From: Litorimonas haliclonae
Lineage (GTDB): Bacteria; Pseudomonadota; Alphaproteobacteria; Caulobacterales; Maricaulaceae
DNA length: 64,000 bases
NCBI RefSeq assembly: GCF_965138505.1
Contig: NZ_CBCSCO010000001.1
Coordinates: 806,001-870,000, forward strand
Direction: 5' to 3'
In this document: positions 16,993-25,042 of the stretch, piece after piece
Layout of the letters: every line of letters begins with the position of its first letter
Numbering within the stretch: the first letter of the stretch is position 1
Made by a program: the position numbers and the translations under genes
Notes under the pieces: model-generated
Told to the model about the DNA's origin: nothing
Databases searched by the model: none
Seen by the model: the letters and a program-made list of their open reading frames with translations, nothing else

Positions 16993-18945
16993 ATGTCTGA
17001 CTCCGGAAATTTGATGGAATTAAAAGAAGCGCAAATCCGCGAGAACTACGCGGCGGCGGAGCAGCTATTGGGCGGATTTGATCACACGCCGCGTCTGGCG
17101 AAAAAACAGGACATAAAATCTGCGGCGTCCAAAGAACGCTCCCCTGGCATGGGGACGCGCCGCCGTTTCCGCTCCACGACCCCCGGCCTTGTCACCCAGT
17201 CCACAGCCCGTCCTGAAGGCGTGCATTTAATCGCCCGCGTGGAAAACGCTGATGATGGCGATGCCCTCATCAGCCCAATGCAGGCCAATGTTCTGCACAG
17301 CCTTCGCCGCGCCCTCGCAACAGGCTTGCTAGTCTCAGACCAATATGGCGAGCAGACGGGTCTCTCCGCACTGATGAAAGAGAACCTGCGAGGCAAGCTC
17401 CCGGCGGGCAAGCAAGCTGAGTTTACCGAAGGACTCGCCGCCTCCGCGGTCATCAGCCTTCACGTCTTTGCCAATATGGCGAGCTTCCTTTTATCTTCTG
17501 CCCATGCGGACGGGTCGGATTTAAATGTCGAAATCGGCGATGTTGAAGAGGTGCTTACCGATAACGCCCAGCTTGCGCTCACCGGCGCTCTATGGGAACT
17601 GGATCAAGATTTGGCGCTGTTCGTGGACAGCGAGGATAAGCTCGTCCCCGTCGTCACGGCCTTCCTCGAGAAACTTATGGATAAGGTCGCCTTGCGCGCG
17701 GCGAACCTGCCGCGCCTGAAACCTTTTACCTCTGTCAGCTACCGCGTCGAAGAGGATAATTTCGACATTAACGGCTTTACGCCTTTTGCCCGCGCCCAAA
17801 GCTCCAAGCTGACCATGACCTTCAAAAAACCGCATGAGGTGGTCGGCAACCATATTGCGAAATATCAGGCGATGAAGCTGTCCAAAATGCTCATGGCCTA
17901 TGACTTCGAGCGGAAATTAAATCCTTTCGCAGAACTTGGCGGGTTTATCTTTACCTTTATGGGCGACGGCGCGCCGGGAACGGGGAAAACCACCCTCATC
18001 CAGATGATGGCGGGATTAATTTCCGAATATTGCGCCAATGCGGGATATGCCTTCCGCTATCAAAATCTATCCACGGATTCCATCGACAGCTATCAGGGGA
18101 AATCGGCGCAAAATGCCAAGGCTTTCATCAATAATGTAATTGATCCGAACGTGATTGGGTTCGGCACGATTGACGATATTGACCAGCTGGCCGGGAAACG
18201 GGGAGACCGCCAGTCCTCTGCCGGACAGCTCGAAATCACGGCTGTGCTGATGGAAAGCTTTGCAGGCGCAAATACGGTGGTACGCGGCAATTGCACCTTC
18301 GGCATGTTTTCAAACTATCCTGAAAATGTGGATGACGCGCTTCGCCAGCGCGCGGGCGCAAGGTTCCTGGTGGACGGGCCGCAAACGCGAGAGGACTATA
18401 TCGACATTCTGCATCTCTTAATGGGAAAGAACCATGACATTCCCGTTGGCAAACATGACCTATTCGCCGCGCAGCAAATCAAAAAAGCCGTCGCCGCGAG
18501 CTATGACAGCTATGCCCGTCCGAAAGAGGACGGTCTGGTTGAGGTCTATGACAAAGTCTCCAAAGACATCGGCAAGCTCGACACCATTGCCAAGCTCGGC
18601 ACTTATTTGAAAGGCATTCAGGAAGCTGACTCCCGCTTTACTGGCCGCGCCATAAAAAACATCACCGACGCGGTCAAAGTCCGCGCCATGGATTTCGAAC
18701 TTCCCGATGAGTGGATGGAAAAGCCTGATCTCTTCCTGACCAAAGATTATGACACCAAGAAAAAAATGATCGCCGACCTCTCCCAGCCGATCACGGTCGA
18801 TATGGTCATTCAGGAAATCAACCGCTACGCCGACTCAGAATTCCGCTACGCCGATAAGTCAGATGAAATCGCGATTGAGAATATGGTGCGGGATTACGCG
18901 CGGCAGGAAGAGGCGAAGAAGCGGTATTTGGGGGAGAAGGGGTGA
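16993..18945 (+). CDS. AAA+ ATPase of the uncharacterised cluster
   Basis: A 650-residue protein. The first 315 residues have no motif I recognise. The AAA+ module follows: Walker A GDGAPGTGKTT at 325-335, Walker B region IGFGTIDDID near 388-397, a sensor-1-like NCTFGMFSNYP near 433-443 and an Arg-rich DDALRQRAGARF near 447 that could hold the arginine finger. An RAIKNITDAVKVRAM helix toward the C-terminus is sensor-2-like. It should form an ATP-driven ring that remodels a protein partner. Its stop overlaps the start of the Mrr-like gene by one base (TGATG). Confidence 0.8.
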   Translation: MSDSGNLMELKEAQIRENYAAAEQLLGGFDHTPRLAKKQDIKSAASKERSPGMGTRRRFRSTTPGLVTQSTARPEGVHLIARVENADDGDALISPMQANVLHSLRRALATGLLVSDQYGEQTGLSALMKENLRGKLPAGKQAEFTEGLAASAVISLHVFANMASFLLSSAHADGSDLNVEIGDVEEVLTDNAQLALTGALWELDQDLALFVDSEDKLVPVVTAFLEKLMDKVALRAANLPRLKPFTSVSYRVEEDNFDINGFTPFARAQSSKLTMTFKKPHEVVGNHIAKYQAMKLSKMLMAYDFERKLNPFAELGGFIFTFMGDGAPGTGKTTLIQMMAGLISEYCANAGYAFRYQNLSTDSIDSYQGKSAQNAKAFINNVIDPNVIGFGTIDDIDQLAGKRGDRQSSAGQLEITAVLMESFAGANTVVRGNCTFGMFSNYPENVDDALRQRAGARFLVDGPQTREDYIDILHLLMGKNHDIPVGKHDLFAAQQIKKAVAASYDSYARPKEDGLVEVYDKVSKDIGKLDTIAKLGTYLKGIQEADSRFTGRAIKNITDAVKVRAMDFELPDEWMEKPDLFLTKDYDTKKKMIADLSQPITVDMVIQEINRYADSEFRYADKSDEIAIENMVRDYARQEEAKKRYLGEKG

Positions 18946-19850
18946 TGTCGAGACGATTCATAGTTGAAAAAAGTGGGCTGCCTGACCTTTCTGGAATGAT
19001 GCTAGCCACAGTCGAAGCTTTGAAAGAAATTGGCAGTTCTGCAAATATACAAGAGTTAGATGAAAAAGTTGCTGAAATCGAAAACGTGACCGAAGAAGAG
19101 CAATCTTATACAATGTCTAATGAAGATCCTCGGGCACGTTTAAATTATTACCTTGCTTGGGCACGGACATATTTAAGGCGAGGTGACGCTATAGAAAACT
19201 CTTCTCGAGGTGTTTGGGCATTAACGGATACTGGTGAAGAAATTATATCTTACGAACAAACGAAAGCAATTTATGAAAAGGTTCAAGCCGAAGAACGTGA
19301 ACGAGCGCGTCAGAAACGAGAAGCCCGCAACCAACTAGAAAACGATGAACCAAGCGCGTATTCAGATAATGATAGCGAAACTGAAAGCTTTACGGATTGG
19401 AAATCCCAATTACTGGAAACTCTAAAGTCAATGGAACCATCCGCGTTTGAGCGCCTCGCTCAAAGGTTGTTAAGAGAGAGCGGATTCACAAAAGTTGAAG
19501 TCAGAGGCAAATCCGGCGATGGGGGAATAGATGGAGTTGGAGTGCTTCGAGTAAATTTGGTCTCTTTCCAAATATTTTTTCAATGCAAAAGATACAAAGG
19601 CAGCGTTGGATCATCTGACATCCGTGACTTTAGAGGGGCCATGCAGGGCCGTGCAGATAAAGGTCTGTTTATAACGACAGGTAGCTTTACTGCTCAAGCT
19701 ACCGATGAGGCGACACGAGACGGTGCGACAGCAATAGATTTAATAGATGGCGATAGACTTTGCGACCTTCTAAAAGAAAATGATTTAGGCGTCTCCACAA
19801 AAATGATCGAAAAAGTAATTATTAATGACTCCTGGTTCGCGAGCATTTAG
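18945..19850 (+). CDS. Mrr-like restriction endonuclease
   Basis: A 301-residue protein with the two-part architecture of Mrr. The N-terminal winged-helix-like region (about 12-100) has RARLNYYLAWARTYL and GVWALTDTGEE. After a charged linker comes a PD-(D/E)xK catalytic domain with the conserved Glu169, GDGGIDG (191-197) and the QCK triad (213-215). Mrr enzymes cut methylated DNA. The gene is visibly AT-richer than its neighbours: by hand count 20 of 60 bases in 19021-19080 are G or C against 34 of 60 in 18301-18360. It nevertheless fits exactly between the flanking genes, with TGATG at the 5' end and 3 bases to the next ATG. This suggests acquisition into an existing operon. Confidence 0.85.
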   Translation: MSRRFIVEKSGLPDLSGMMLATVEALKEIGSSANIQELDEKVAEIENVTEEEQSYTMSNEDPRARLNYYLAWARTYLRRGDAIENSSRGVWALTDTGEEIISYEQTKAIYEKVQAEERERARQKREARNQLENDEPSAYSDNDSETESFTDWKSQLLETLKSMEPSAFERLAQRLLRESGFTKVEVRGKSGDGGIDGVGVLRVNLVSFQIFFQCKRYKGSVGSSDIRDFRGAMQGRADKGLFITTGSFTAQATDEATRDGATAIDLIDGDRLCDLLKENDLGVSTKMIEKVIINDSWFASI

Positions 19851-19853
19851 CCC

Positions 19854-21308
19854 ATGATGCGTCTCGTCAAAAAAGGGCTGATGTTCGGCAACCTGATTGA
19901 GGTGTCCTCTCCGGCTTTGGTGGAGCGTTATAATCGCGCCCTAAAGCATCTGATTGACCGCGAGACGGCATTGACCGGTTTTCATATTGATATGTCGGGA
20001 TATTCACCTGAGATCGGAGACGAATTTGAGGATCAGCTCTATCTGAACCCGAAGGGATGCAATCAGATGTTCATCCTGCTGACGACGGATCAAATGAAAG
20101 CGCCTTTGCTCAATTCACAATTCTCGACTTCCCGGTCAATCTTGCGTCAATATATTGAGGAAAACGAAGATCAGCTTTTTGCTCTGACGGCACGCGAAGC
20201 CGTGGCTGGGGAATTAATGAATTCCGTCTTTCATATCTCGTCGCCTTCTGACCTCCTGCATATCAATCAGATCGAAATCGAAGCTGACACCATTCAAGAA
20301 CATGTCGCCGAGGCGCATCAGCTCTCTGAGCAAATTGATCAATTCATGACCGAAGACGATGCGTGGTGGGATGACGTCTTAATCGCGCAAATGATTGAGC
20401 TGGCCAAGCGGACGGGGAATATTCAGCGCAATCCGGTGACATTGGACAATAAAACTTATGTCCAGGGAAATTACTACACAAGCCATTTCGGCGGGGTCTA
20501 TATTTTCCGCGACGCAGAGACCCCCACAGTTATCGCGCGGGAACGCGTCGAAGGTTTGGACGATCTGTCCATTGAGCAAATTCTGACCTTTGACGACAGG
20601 GAAGCGATTGCTGATTTCCTCCGCGACGAAGACCTGAGCGAGTTAATTGTTCAAGCGCCAAACCAATCCACCGCGGCCATTATCAAGCAAAAACTGGATT
20701 TCATCACGATCACTATTGCCGCCGAACAGGGTCATGACCTGAGCGGATTATCACGGCAAAACATTCGCCATTTGGAGCGGCGTTTTGTCGAGGATCTACC
20801 CGAAGAGTTTCACGGCCTGATGGATGTCTGGCGCTGGGCCAGTATGGGTGGACGGCCCCCGAAAATGAGGCCGAACCATCCGGCCTTTTTCTACTGCCTC
20901 CGCTCCAGTCAGCATAAAGACCGCGATTTGGTGAATATGCTTTTATCCGATCTGTCCCGCCTGGATTTCCGTCAGCTCTTTATTTGTCACAAAGCGCTTT
21001 TCTATGACGCCTATAGGAGCTGGTCAGAGTCCAAGAAAGATTATGTCTCGGACTTTCTGGCGCAGGAATATGCCATGGATAAGGTCGGTGCGCGCGAAGC
21101 TTTGTTCGGCGATGAGCCGGCCATGGAAGAACCTGAGCCGGAACCAAAACCCAAGACGGAATTTACCAACCCTTGGGGAAAAGCCAAAGTCAAAGACGGT
21201 CTGTATAAGGTCAAACCTCATAACAAAAAAGAAGATGACTTTCGCGAACTCTATAAGGATTACCGCAAAAAAAATTACCGAAAGTCCAAAAAGGGTAAGA
21301 GGGATTAG
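19854..21308 (+). CDS. Conserved hypothetical protein of the AAA+ cluster
   Basis: A 484-residue soluble protein of unrecognised family with base composition like the ATPase gene, so it probably belongs to the original operon. The N-terminal 100 residues look alpha/beta, the middle is acidic and helical, and residues 325-400 include a conserved-looking WRWASMGGRPPKMRPNHP segment. The last 60 residues are a Pro/Glu then Lys-rich tail that looks disordered (KKNYRKSKKGKRD end). Start is ATG 19854 or the adjacent ATG 19857. It has no signal peptide or membrane helix. The next gene begins 2 bases later. Confidence 0.6.
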   Translation: MMRLVKKGLMFGNLIEVSSPALVERYNRALKHLIDRETALTGFHIDMSGYSPEIGDEFEDQLYLNPKGCNQMFILLTTDQMKAPLLNSQFSTSRSILRQYIEENEDQLFALTAREAVAGELMNSVFHISSPSDLLHINQIEIEADTIQEHVAEAHQLSEQIDQFMTEDDAWWDDVLIAQMIELAKRTGNIQRNPVTLDNKTYVQGNYYTSHFGGVYIFRDAETPTVIARERVEGLDDLSIEQILTFDDREAIADFLRDEDLSELIVQAPNQSTAAIIKQKLDFITITIAAEQGHDLSGLSRQNIRHLERRFVEDLPEEFHGLMDVWRWASMGGRPPKMRPNHPAFFYCLRSSQHKDRDLVNMLLSDLSRLDFRQLFICHKALFYDAYRSWSESKKDYVSDFLAQEYAMDKVGAREALFGDEPAMEEPEPEPKPKTEFTNPWGKAKVKDGLYKVKPHNKKEDDFRELYKDYRKKNYRKSKKGKRD

Positions 21309-21310
21309 GC

Positions 21311-21577
21311 ATGGTCGGCTGGATAAGAAATATCGTCATTATTTTCGCCATTCTCAGCGCGGTCTATGCCGTTTTGAGCATCACGGCTAATCTGCGGCAG
21401 CGGCAGAAACTGCGCAGTGAGTACCACAAACAAGACGCGCTTGAGAGCCAACAGGACTTTGTCGAGCGAGGCTTACGTCAATATAATCGCTCCATACGCC
21501 CTAAAATGCTTTTGGGGATCTATTTTTTCCCTCTCGCTATTTTCGCGGGTTTGGCGTGGTTGGCGCAATTTGGGTAG
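21311..21577 (+). CDS. Small two-helix membrane protein
   Basis: An 88-residue protein with hydrophobic helices at about 5-25 and 67-86 joined by a charged 40-residue loop rich in Arg, Lys, Gln and Glu. By the positive-inside rule the loop is likely cytoplasmic, where it could dock the soluble proteins of the cluster (inference). No family is recognised. It is coupled to the preceding gene by a 2-base gap. Confidence 0.65.
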   Translation: MVGWIRNIVIIFAILSAVYAVLSITANLRQRQKLRSEYHKQDALESQQDFVERGLRQYNRSIRPKMLLGIYFFPLAIFAGLAWLAQFG

Positions 21578-21607
21578 GTTTGGGCCCGGTGATTTCAGGA
21601 GTGTCTT

Positions 21608-22258
21608 ATGAAAACAGTTAAATGGTTTTTCGCCTTCTTGGCCTTTATCATTGTGGCGGTTCTCGCGCATTACTACTTACCGGATCGCGACATCGTTCAG
21701 ATTGTCGACACTGATGTGAAGCGTATGGACATTTCTGATGTCTCGCCCTTTTGGGACCGACCCGATGTCGGCACAAACACGCAAATGACGCGCGATGTTC
21801 GCTTTATTTATACGGTCAAAAAAAATGGCCGGTCTATGACTTACCGGAATGAAGACACAGGCTGGTCTTTCCCGCCTTATTTCAAATTCGACAGCAGCGA
21901 CGTGTCCGGCAATGCCGCCAATCTGGCCCGAGACCCAGATCAGTGGGTCGCGGTTCGCCATTATGGCTGGCGCATAAAACTCTTCTCAATTTTCCCGAAT
22001 GCGACCTCTATAAAAAAAGTCAGCGGCCCGGACGCCCTCTTAATCCCTTGGTTTAATATCGTCTTTCTCGGCCTTATCGCGTTTCTGTTGTTCTTGATCT
22101 TCCGCATGGCTAACCGGTGGAAGACTAAAAATGTTGACCCCATCACAGACAGAATTGGCGAAGAGTTTGACGATGCCGGAGAGGCTTTGTCCAAGCGCGG
22201 ATCGGCCATAGGCAGAGGGTGGCGGAAAATCTTTGGAACGACGAAGCCGCGAAAATAA
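21608..22258 (+). CDS. DUF1523 family membrane protein
   Basis: A 216-residue protein with an N-terminal helix (about 5-25), a periplasmic domain and a second helix near 145-168, followed by a basic cytoplasmic tail. The pattern YLPDRDIVQIVDTDVKRMD, NEDTGWSFPPYFKFDSS and RHYGWRIKLFSIFPNA is that of DUF1523, a family of alphaproteobacteria with no known activity. It closes the seven-gene unit; a strong terminator lies 28 bases downstream, inside the 3' end of the opposing SDR gene. It may give the cluster a periplasm-facing anchor (inference). Confidence 0.8.
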   Translation: MKTVKWFFAFLAFIIVAVLAHYYLPDRDIVQIVDTDVKRMDISDVSPFWDRPDVGTNTQMTRDVRFIYTVKKNGRSMTYRNEDTGWSFPPYFKFDSSDVSGNAANLARDPDQWVAVRHYGWRIKLFSIFPNATSIKKVSGPDALLIPWFNIVFLGLIAFLLFLIFRMANRWKTKNVDPITDRIGEEFDDAGEALSKRGSAIGRGWRKIFGTTKPRK

Positions 22259-22280
22259 ACTTCGCCGCTAAACTGAAACT

Positions 22281-23102
22281 TTAGGAGACGCTCTTACGAG
22301 AGCGTCTTTTTTCCATAGTGTAATTGAGCGCCAATCGCCCCCCATCCACATAGATACACTGGCCCGTAATATAGCTTGCATCTTCGGAAAGCAGAAACGA
22401 CGCCACGCTCGCCACTTCATCCGGGAGAGCCACGCGGCCCAACGGCGTACGCGCTGCAATTTTATCCATCGCATCTTCATTCCCAACGACCCCGTCAAGC
22501 ATGTCCGTTTTGACAGAGCCGGGGCCAATCGCATTGACGCGAATACCGTAAGGCGCGAGTTCCAGCGCCATCGCCTTTGTCATTTGGAGCAAACCGCCTT
22601 TGGACACGGTGTAGGCGATATAATCAGGTATAGCGACGGTATCATTAATCGACGACATATTGACGATAGCGTAGGGGCGGTCTGACAAACGTGAGCGGTC
22701 TTCGCGGTCTTCTATTTCCTTGACCATATGTTTGGCCACGGCTTTCGAGACCAAGAACGCCCCCCGAAGGTTTACCGCCAAATTTCGGTCAAAATCTTCC
22801 ACGCTCATATCCAGCGCGCCGCCCTTCATGGCCACACCGGCATTGTTGACCAAGCCGTCAATTCGTCCGAACGCACCCAGCGTTTCGGCAATCAGATTAT
22901 GCACCTGCAATTTATCAGACACGTCACATTCCACAAACACGGCGCGGTCCGTACCTTCTGCTAGCTCCTCGCCCGCGCGATACCCCTGATCTGTGTCCTG
23001 ATCAGCCAAGACGACGCGATGGCCATCCTCGACCAGACGCTGCGCGCAGGCAAATCCGATACCGCGCGCCGCTCCTGTGACAATGAAAACCTGATCCGAC
23101 AT
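22281..23102 (-). CDS. SDR-family NAD(P)-dependent oxidoreductase
   Basis: A classical short-chain dehydrogenase of 273 residues. It has the cofactor motif TGAARGIG, the NNAG motif, catalytic Ser in NMSSIND, the YTVSK active-site Tyr/Lys pair and the ITGQCIYVDGG end segment. The substrate is unknown. The ATG at 23102 has GGGAGG at ideal distance, and a terminator at 23132-23157 rules out longer N-termini. The last codons (KRRSRKSVS) run through the opposing terminator hairpin, so the C-terminal tail is an extension shaped by that element. Confidence 0.9.
   Translation of the reverse strand: MSDQVFIVTGAARGIGFACAQRLVEDGHRVVLADQDTDQGYRAGEELAEGTDRAVFVECDVSDKLQVHNLIAETLGAFGRIDGLVNNAGVAMKGGALDMSVEDFDRNLAVNLRGAFLVSKAVAKHMVKEIEDREDRSRLSDRPYAIVNMSSINDTVAIPDYIAYTVSKGGLLQMTKAMALELAPYGIRVNAIGPGSVKTDMLDGVVGNEDAMDKIAARTPLGRVALPDEVASVASFLLSEDASYITGQCIYVDGGRLALNYTMEKRRSRKSVS
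22286..22312 (+). terminator. Terminator of the AAA+/DUF1523 unit
   Basis: A perfect 9-bp stem AGACGCTCT/AGAGCGTCT with loop TACG runs into TTTTTT. It lies 28 bases after the DUF1523 stop and overlaps the final codons of the convergent SDR gene. Confidence 0.9.
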
Positions 23103-23131
23103 AGTGCCTCCCAAATAACTTAACGGGCAAT

Positions 23132-23157
23132 AAAAAAGCCCACCCAATAGGGTGAGC
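23132..23157 (-). terminator. Terminator after the minus-strand YdcH gene
   Basis: On the minus strand GCTCACCC-TATT-GGGTGGGC (8 bp, one G-U) is followed by TTTTTT. It separates the YdcH gene from the SDR gene. Confidence 0.85.
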
Positions 23158-23182
23158 CCGTATAACATCAAATTTATGAAAT

Positions 23183-23356
23183 TTAAGAGACCAGAACCTG
23201 TTTGTCTGAAATCTCGTCCTTAATTTGTAGTTTTTGCTTTTTGAGCTGTGATATTCGCAAATGATCGGGCATGGGACTTCGCATTTCGTCCTGGATCTTT
23301 TGCTCCAGCGAGGCGTGTTTCGAATTTAGTTGGGTCAAATGCGCTGATAATGCCAT
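23183..23356 (-). CDS. YdcH/DUF465 family protein
   Basis: A 57-residue helical protein that reads MALSAHLTQLNSKHASLEQK at its start and then has a KIQDEMRSPMPDHLRISQLK segment, a DUF465 pattern of two antiparallel helices. Function is unknown; small YdcH-type proteins are abundant in alphaproteobacteria. An AAGGAG site sits 7 bases before the ATG and a terminator follows. It is divergent from a second DUF465 gene at 23494. Confidence 0.85.
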   Translation of the reverse strand: MALSAHLTQLNSKHASLEQKIQDEMRSPMPDHLRISQLKKQKLQIKDEISDKQVLVS

Positions 23357-23493
23357 TCACATCTCCTTAGGTTAGGTGACTTAAGCCCTTTTCTTATAGC
23401 ACAAAACTTTGCCTGAGTCTTAATCGAATTCAAATTCGGACATTAAACCCTGTTCAGCTTGCTCATTTGCGCCGAAGTCTTTATTAAACTCTG

Positions 23494-23736
23494 GTGACGG
23501 ACGAGACCCCAGACGCCAGCAATGATGAAACCCTAGAGCCGACCCAAGAGGAGCTACAGGCTCTGCTGGACCGTTTGCGCACGGAACATCGCCGGATTGA
23601 CGATGAAATCAGGGCTTTATCGGAAAACGGCGTATCGGATATGCTCAAACTCCGACGGATGAAAAAAATAAAACTCTCGATGAAAGATCAGATAGTTTAC
23701 TTAGAAAATCAAATCACGCCGGACATTATCGCCTAA
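23494..23736 (+). CDS. YdcH/DUF465 family protein, acidic N-terminus
   Basis: An 80-residue protein with an acidic 25-residue lead followed by a DUF465 helical hairpin (LLDRLRTEHRRIDDEIRALS, then LKLRRMKKIKLSMKDQIVYL). The start is GTG and I see no good ribosome site. It is a divergent paralogue of the YdcH gene at 23183-23356, and its 3' end overlaps the convergent diguanylate cyclase gene by 4 bases. Confidence 0.75.
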   Translation: MTDETPDASNDETLEPTQEELQALLDRLRTEHRRIDDEIRALSENGVSDMLKLRRMKKIKLSMKDQIVYLENQITPDIIA

Positions 23737-24374
23737 ACTGTCTGAAGTTTGTCTGGACGGGAGCGTTTTGCCTTGTACATGGCCTGATCAGCTCGGTGTA
23801 AAATTTCATCCGCCGCGATGCCGGGGTCACACGGCGCAACGCCCCAAGACGCGGAAATATTGACATAGCCATTGCCGGAGAAAATGCGTTCTTCTCTCAT
23901 ACGGCAGGACAAAGCCGAGGCTTTTGCCCGCGCAATTTCCGGTGAAGACTTAAACAACAGCACGCCAAACTCGTCTCCGCCCAGACGCGCGACCATATCG
24001 CATTGTCTGACACCGTTAAGCAGAACGTCGCCCACCGCCTTCAGGAGATTATCCCCCACAGTATGACCATGAGCGTCATTAATGGCTTTAAACCCGTTCA
24101 AATCAAAGAAAATCAGGGAGCTCACCATGTCATACCGCTCCATAACCGTTTGCGCCCGCGAGACTTCTCGCATAAAGGCCCGCCGGTTGAAAACAGGGAC
24201 AAGGGGATCCGTATCCGCCGCGCGTTCCAGTTCCAACACGCGATAGCGAAGGCGGGTAATTTCCGCCTGAAGAGATATATTATCCTGGCTGAGTTGAGCA
24301 TCAGTCACACCTGTCCGGTCAATCGCGCGAAAGCTAGCTTCGTTTAAAGCGCTGGAGACGCGGCTAAGCGGCAT
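23733..24374 (-). CDS. Diguanylate cyclase (GGDEF)
   Basis: Makes cyclic di-GMP from two GTP. The 213-residue protein has a short coiled-coil N-terminus (about 28-52) and then a complete GGDEF domain with active-site RLGGDEF near 130 and the substrate segment FFDLNGFKAINDAHGH. An RQCD sits five residues before GGDEF, which fits the RxxD inhibitory site, so product inhibition is expected. There is no sensor or membrane domain; activity probably depends on dimerisation by the coiled coil. Confidence 0.9.
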   Translation of the reverse strand: MPLSRVSSALNEASFRAIDRTGVTDAQLSQDNISLQAEITRLRYRVLELERAADTDPLVPVFNRRAFMREVSRAQTVMERYDMVSSLIFFDLNGFKAINDAHGHTVGDNLLKAVGDVLLNGVRQCDMVARLGGDEFGVLLFKSSPEIARAKASALSCRMREERIFSGNGYVNISASWGVAPCDPGIAADEILHRADQAMYKAKRSRPDKLQTV

Positions 24375-24547
24375 ATGGTGGACCCCTAAAGTTCAACTTG
24401 CCGTCATCATTAGTCGCCCAGAGTTAAGAAACGGAAAAGAGGCGGTCTAAAGGAAACGTAAACCGGCTAAAAATGGCGGTTGGATTCTATTGGGTCATCC
24501 TTTAGAAGATATCGCTTTCCAGCCACTCTTATGGGGACTGCAAAGTC

Positions 24548-25039
24548 ATGACTGCTAAAACTGCTCCTATCGCCATTATCATGGGCTCCACGTCCGATTG
24601 GCCGACCATGGAACATGCCGCCAATATTCTGGATGATTTGCAGGTAGCCTATGAAGCCAAAGTCATTTCCGCCCACAGAACCCCTGATAGATTATATGAT
24701 TTTGCCACAGGCGCCGCCAAGGCGGGTCATAAGGTAATTATTGCCGGGGCGGGCGGGGCCGCGCATTTGCCCGGCATGGCAGCCTCCATGACACCCCTGC
24801 CTGTTCTCGGCGTCCCCGTAGAAAGTAAAGCCTTGTCCGGAATGGACAGTCTTTTATCTATTGCCCAAATGCCGGGGGGCGTGCCTGTCGGCACTTTGGC
24901 GATTGGCAAATCCGGCGCCAAGAACGCAGCCTTACTCGCCGCCGCTATTCTGGCCTTGTCAGATGAGGCGCTTGCAAAACAGCTCAATGATTGGCGCAGC
25001 AAGCAGACCGAGTCAGTCGCTCACGATCCGAAAGGTTAA
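24548..25039 (+). CDS. purE: N5-carboxyaminoimidazole ribonucleotide mutase
   Basis: Converts N5-CAIR to CAIR in purine synthesis. The 163-residue protein opens IIMGSTSDWPTMEHA and carries SAHRTPDR with the catalytic His, then GAGGAAHLPGMAAS, as in class I PurE. It starts the purEK pair; purK follows after 3 bases. Confidence 0.95.
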   Translation: MTAKTAPIAIIMGSTSDWPTMEHAANILDDLQVAYEAKVISAHRTPDRLYDFATGAAKAGHKVIIAGAGGAAHLPGMAASMTPLPVLGVPVESKALSGMDSLLSIAQMPGGVPVGTLAIGKSGAKNAALLAAAILALSDEALAKQLNDWRSKQTESVAHDPKG

Positions 25040-25042
25040 GAC

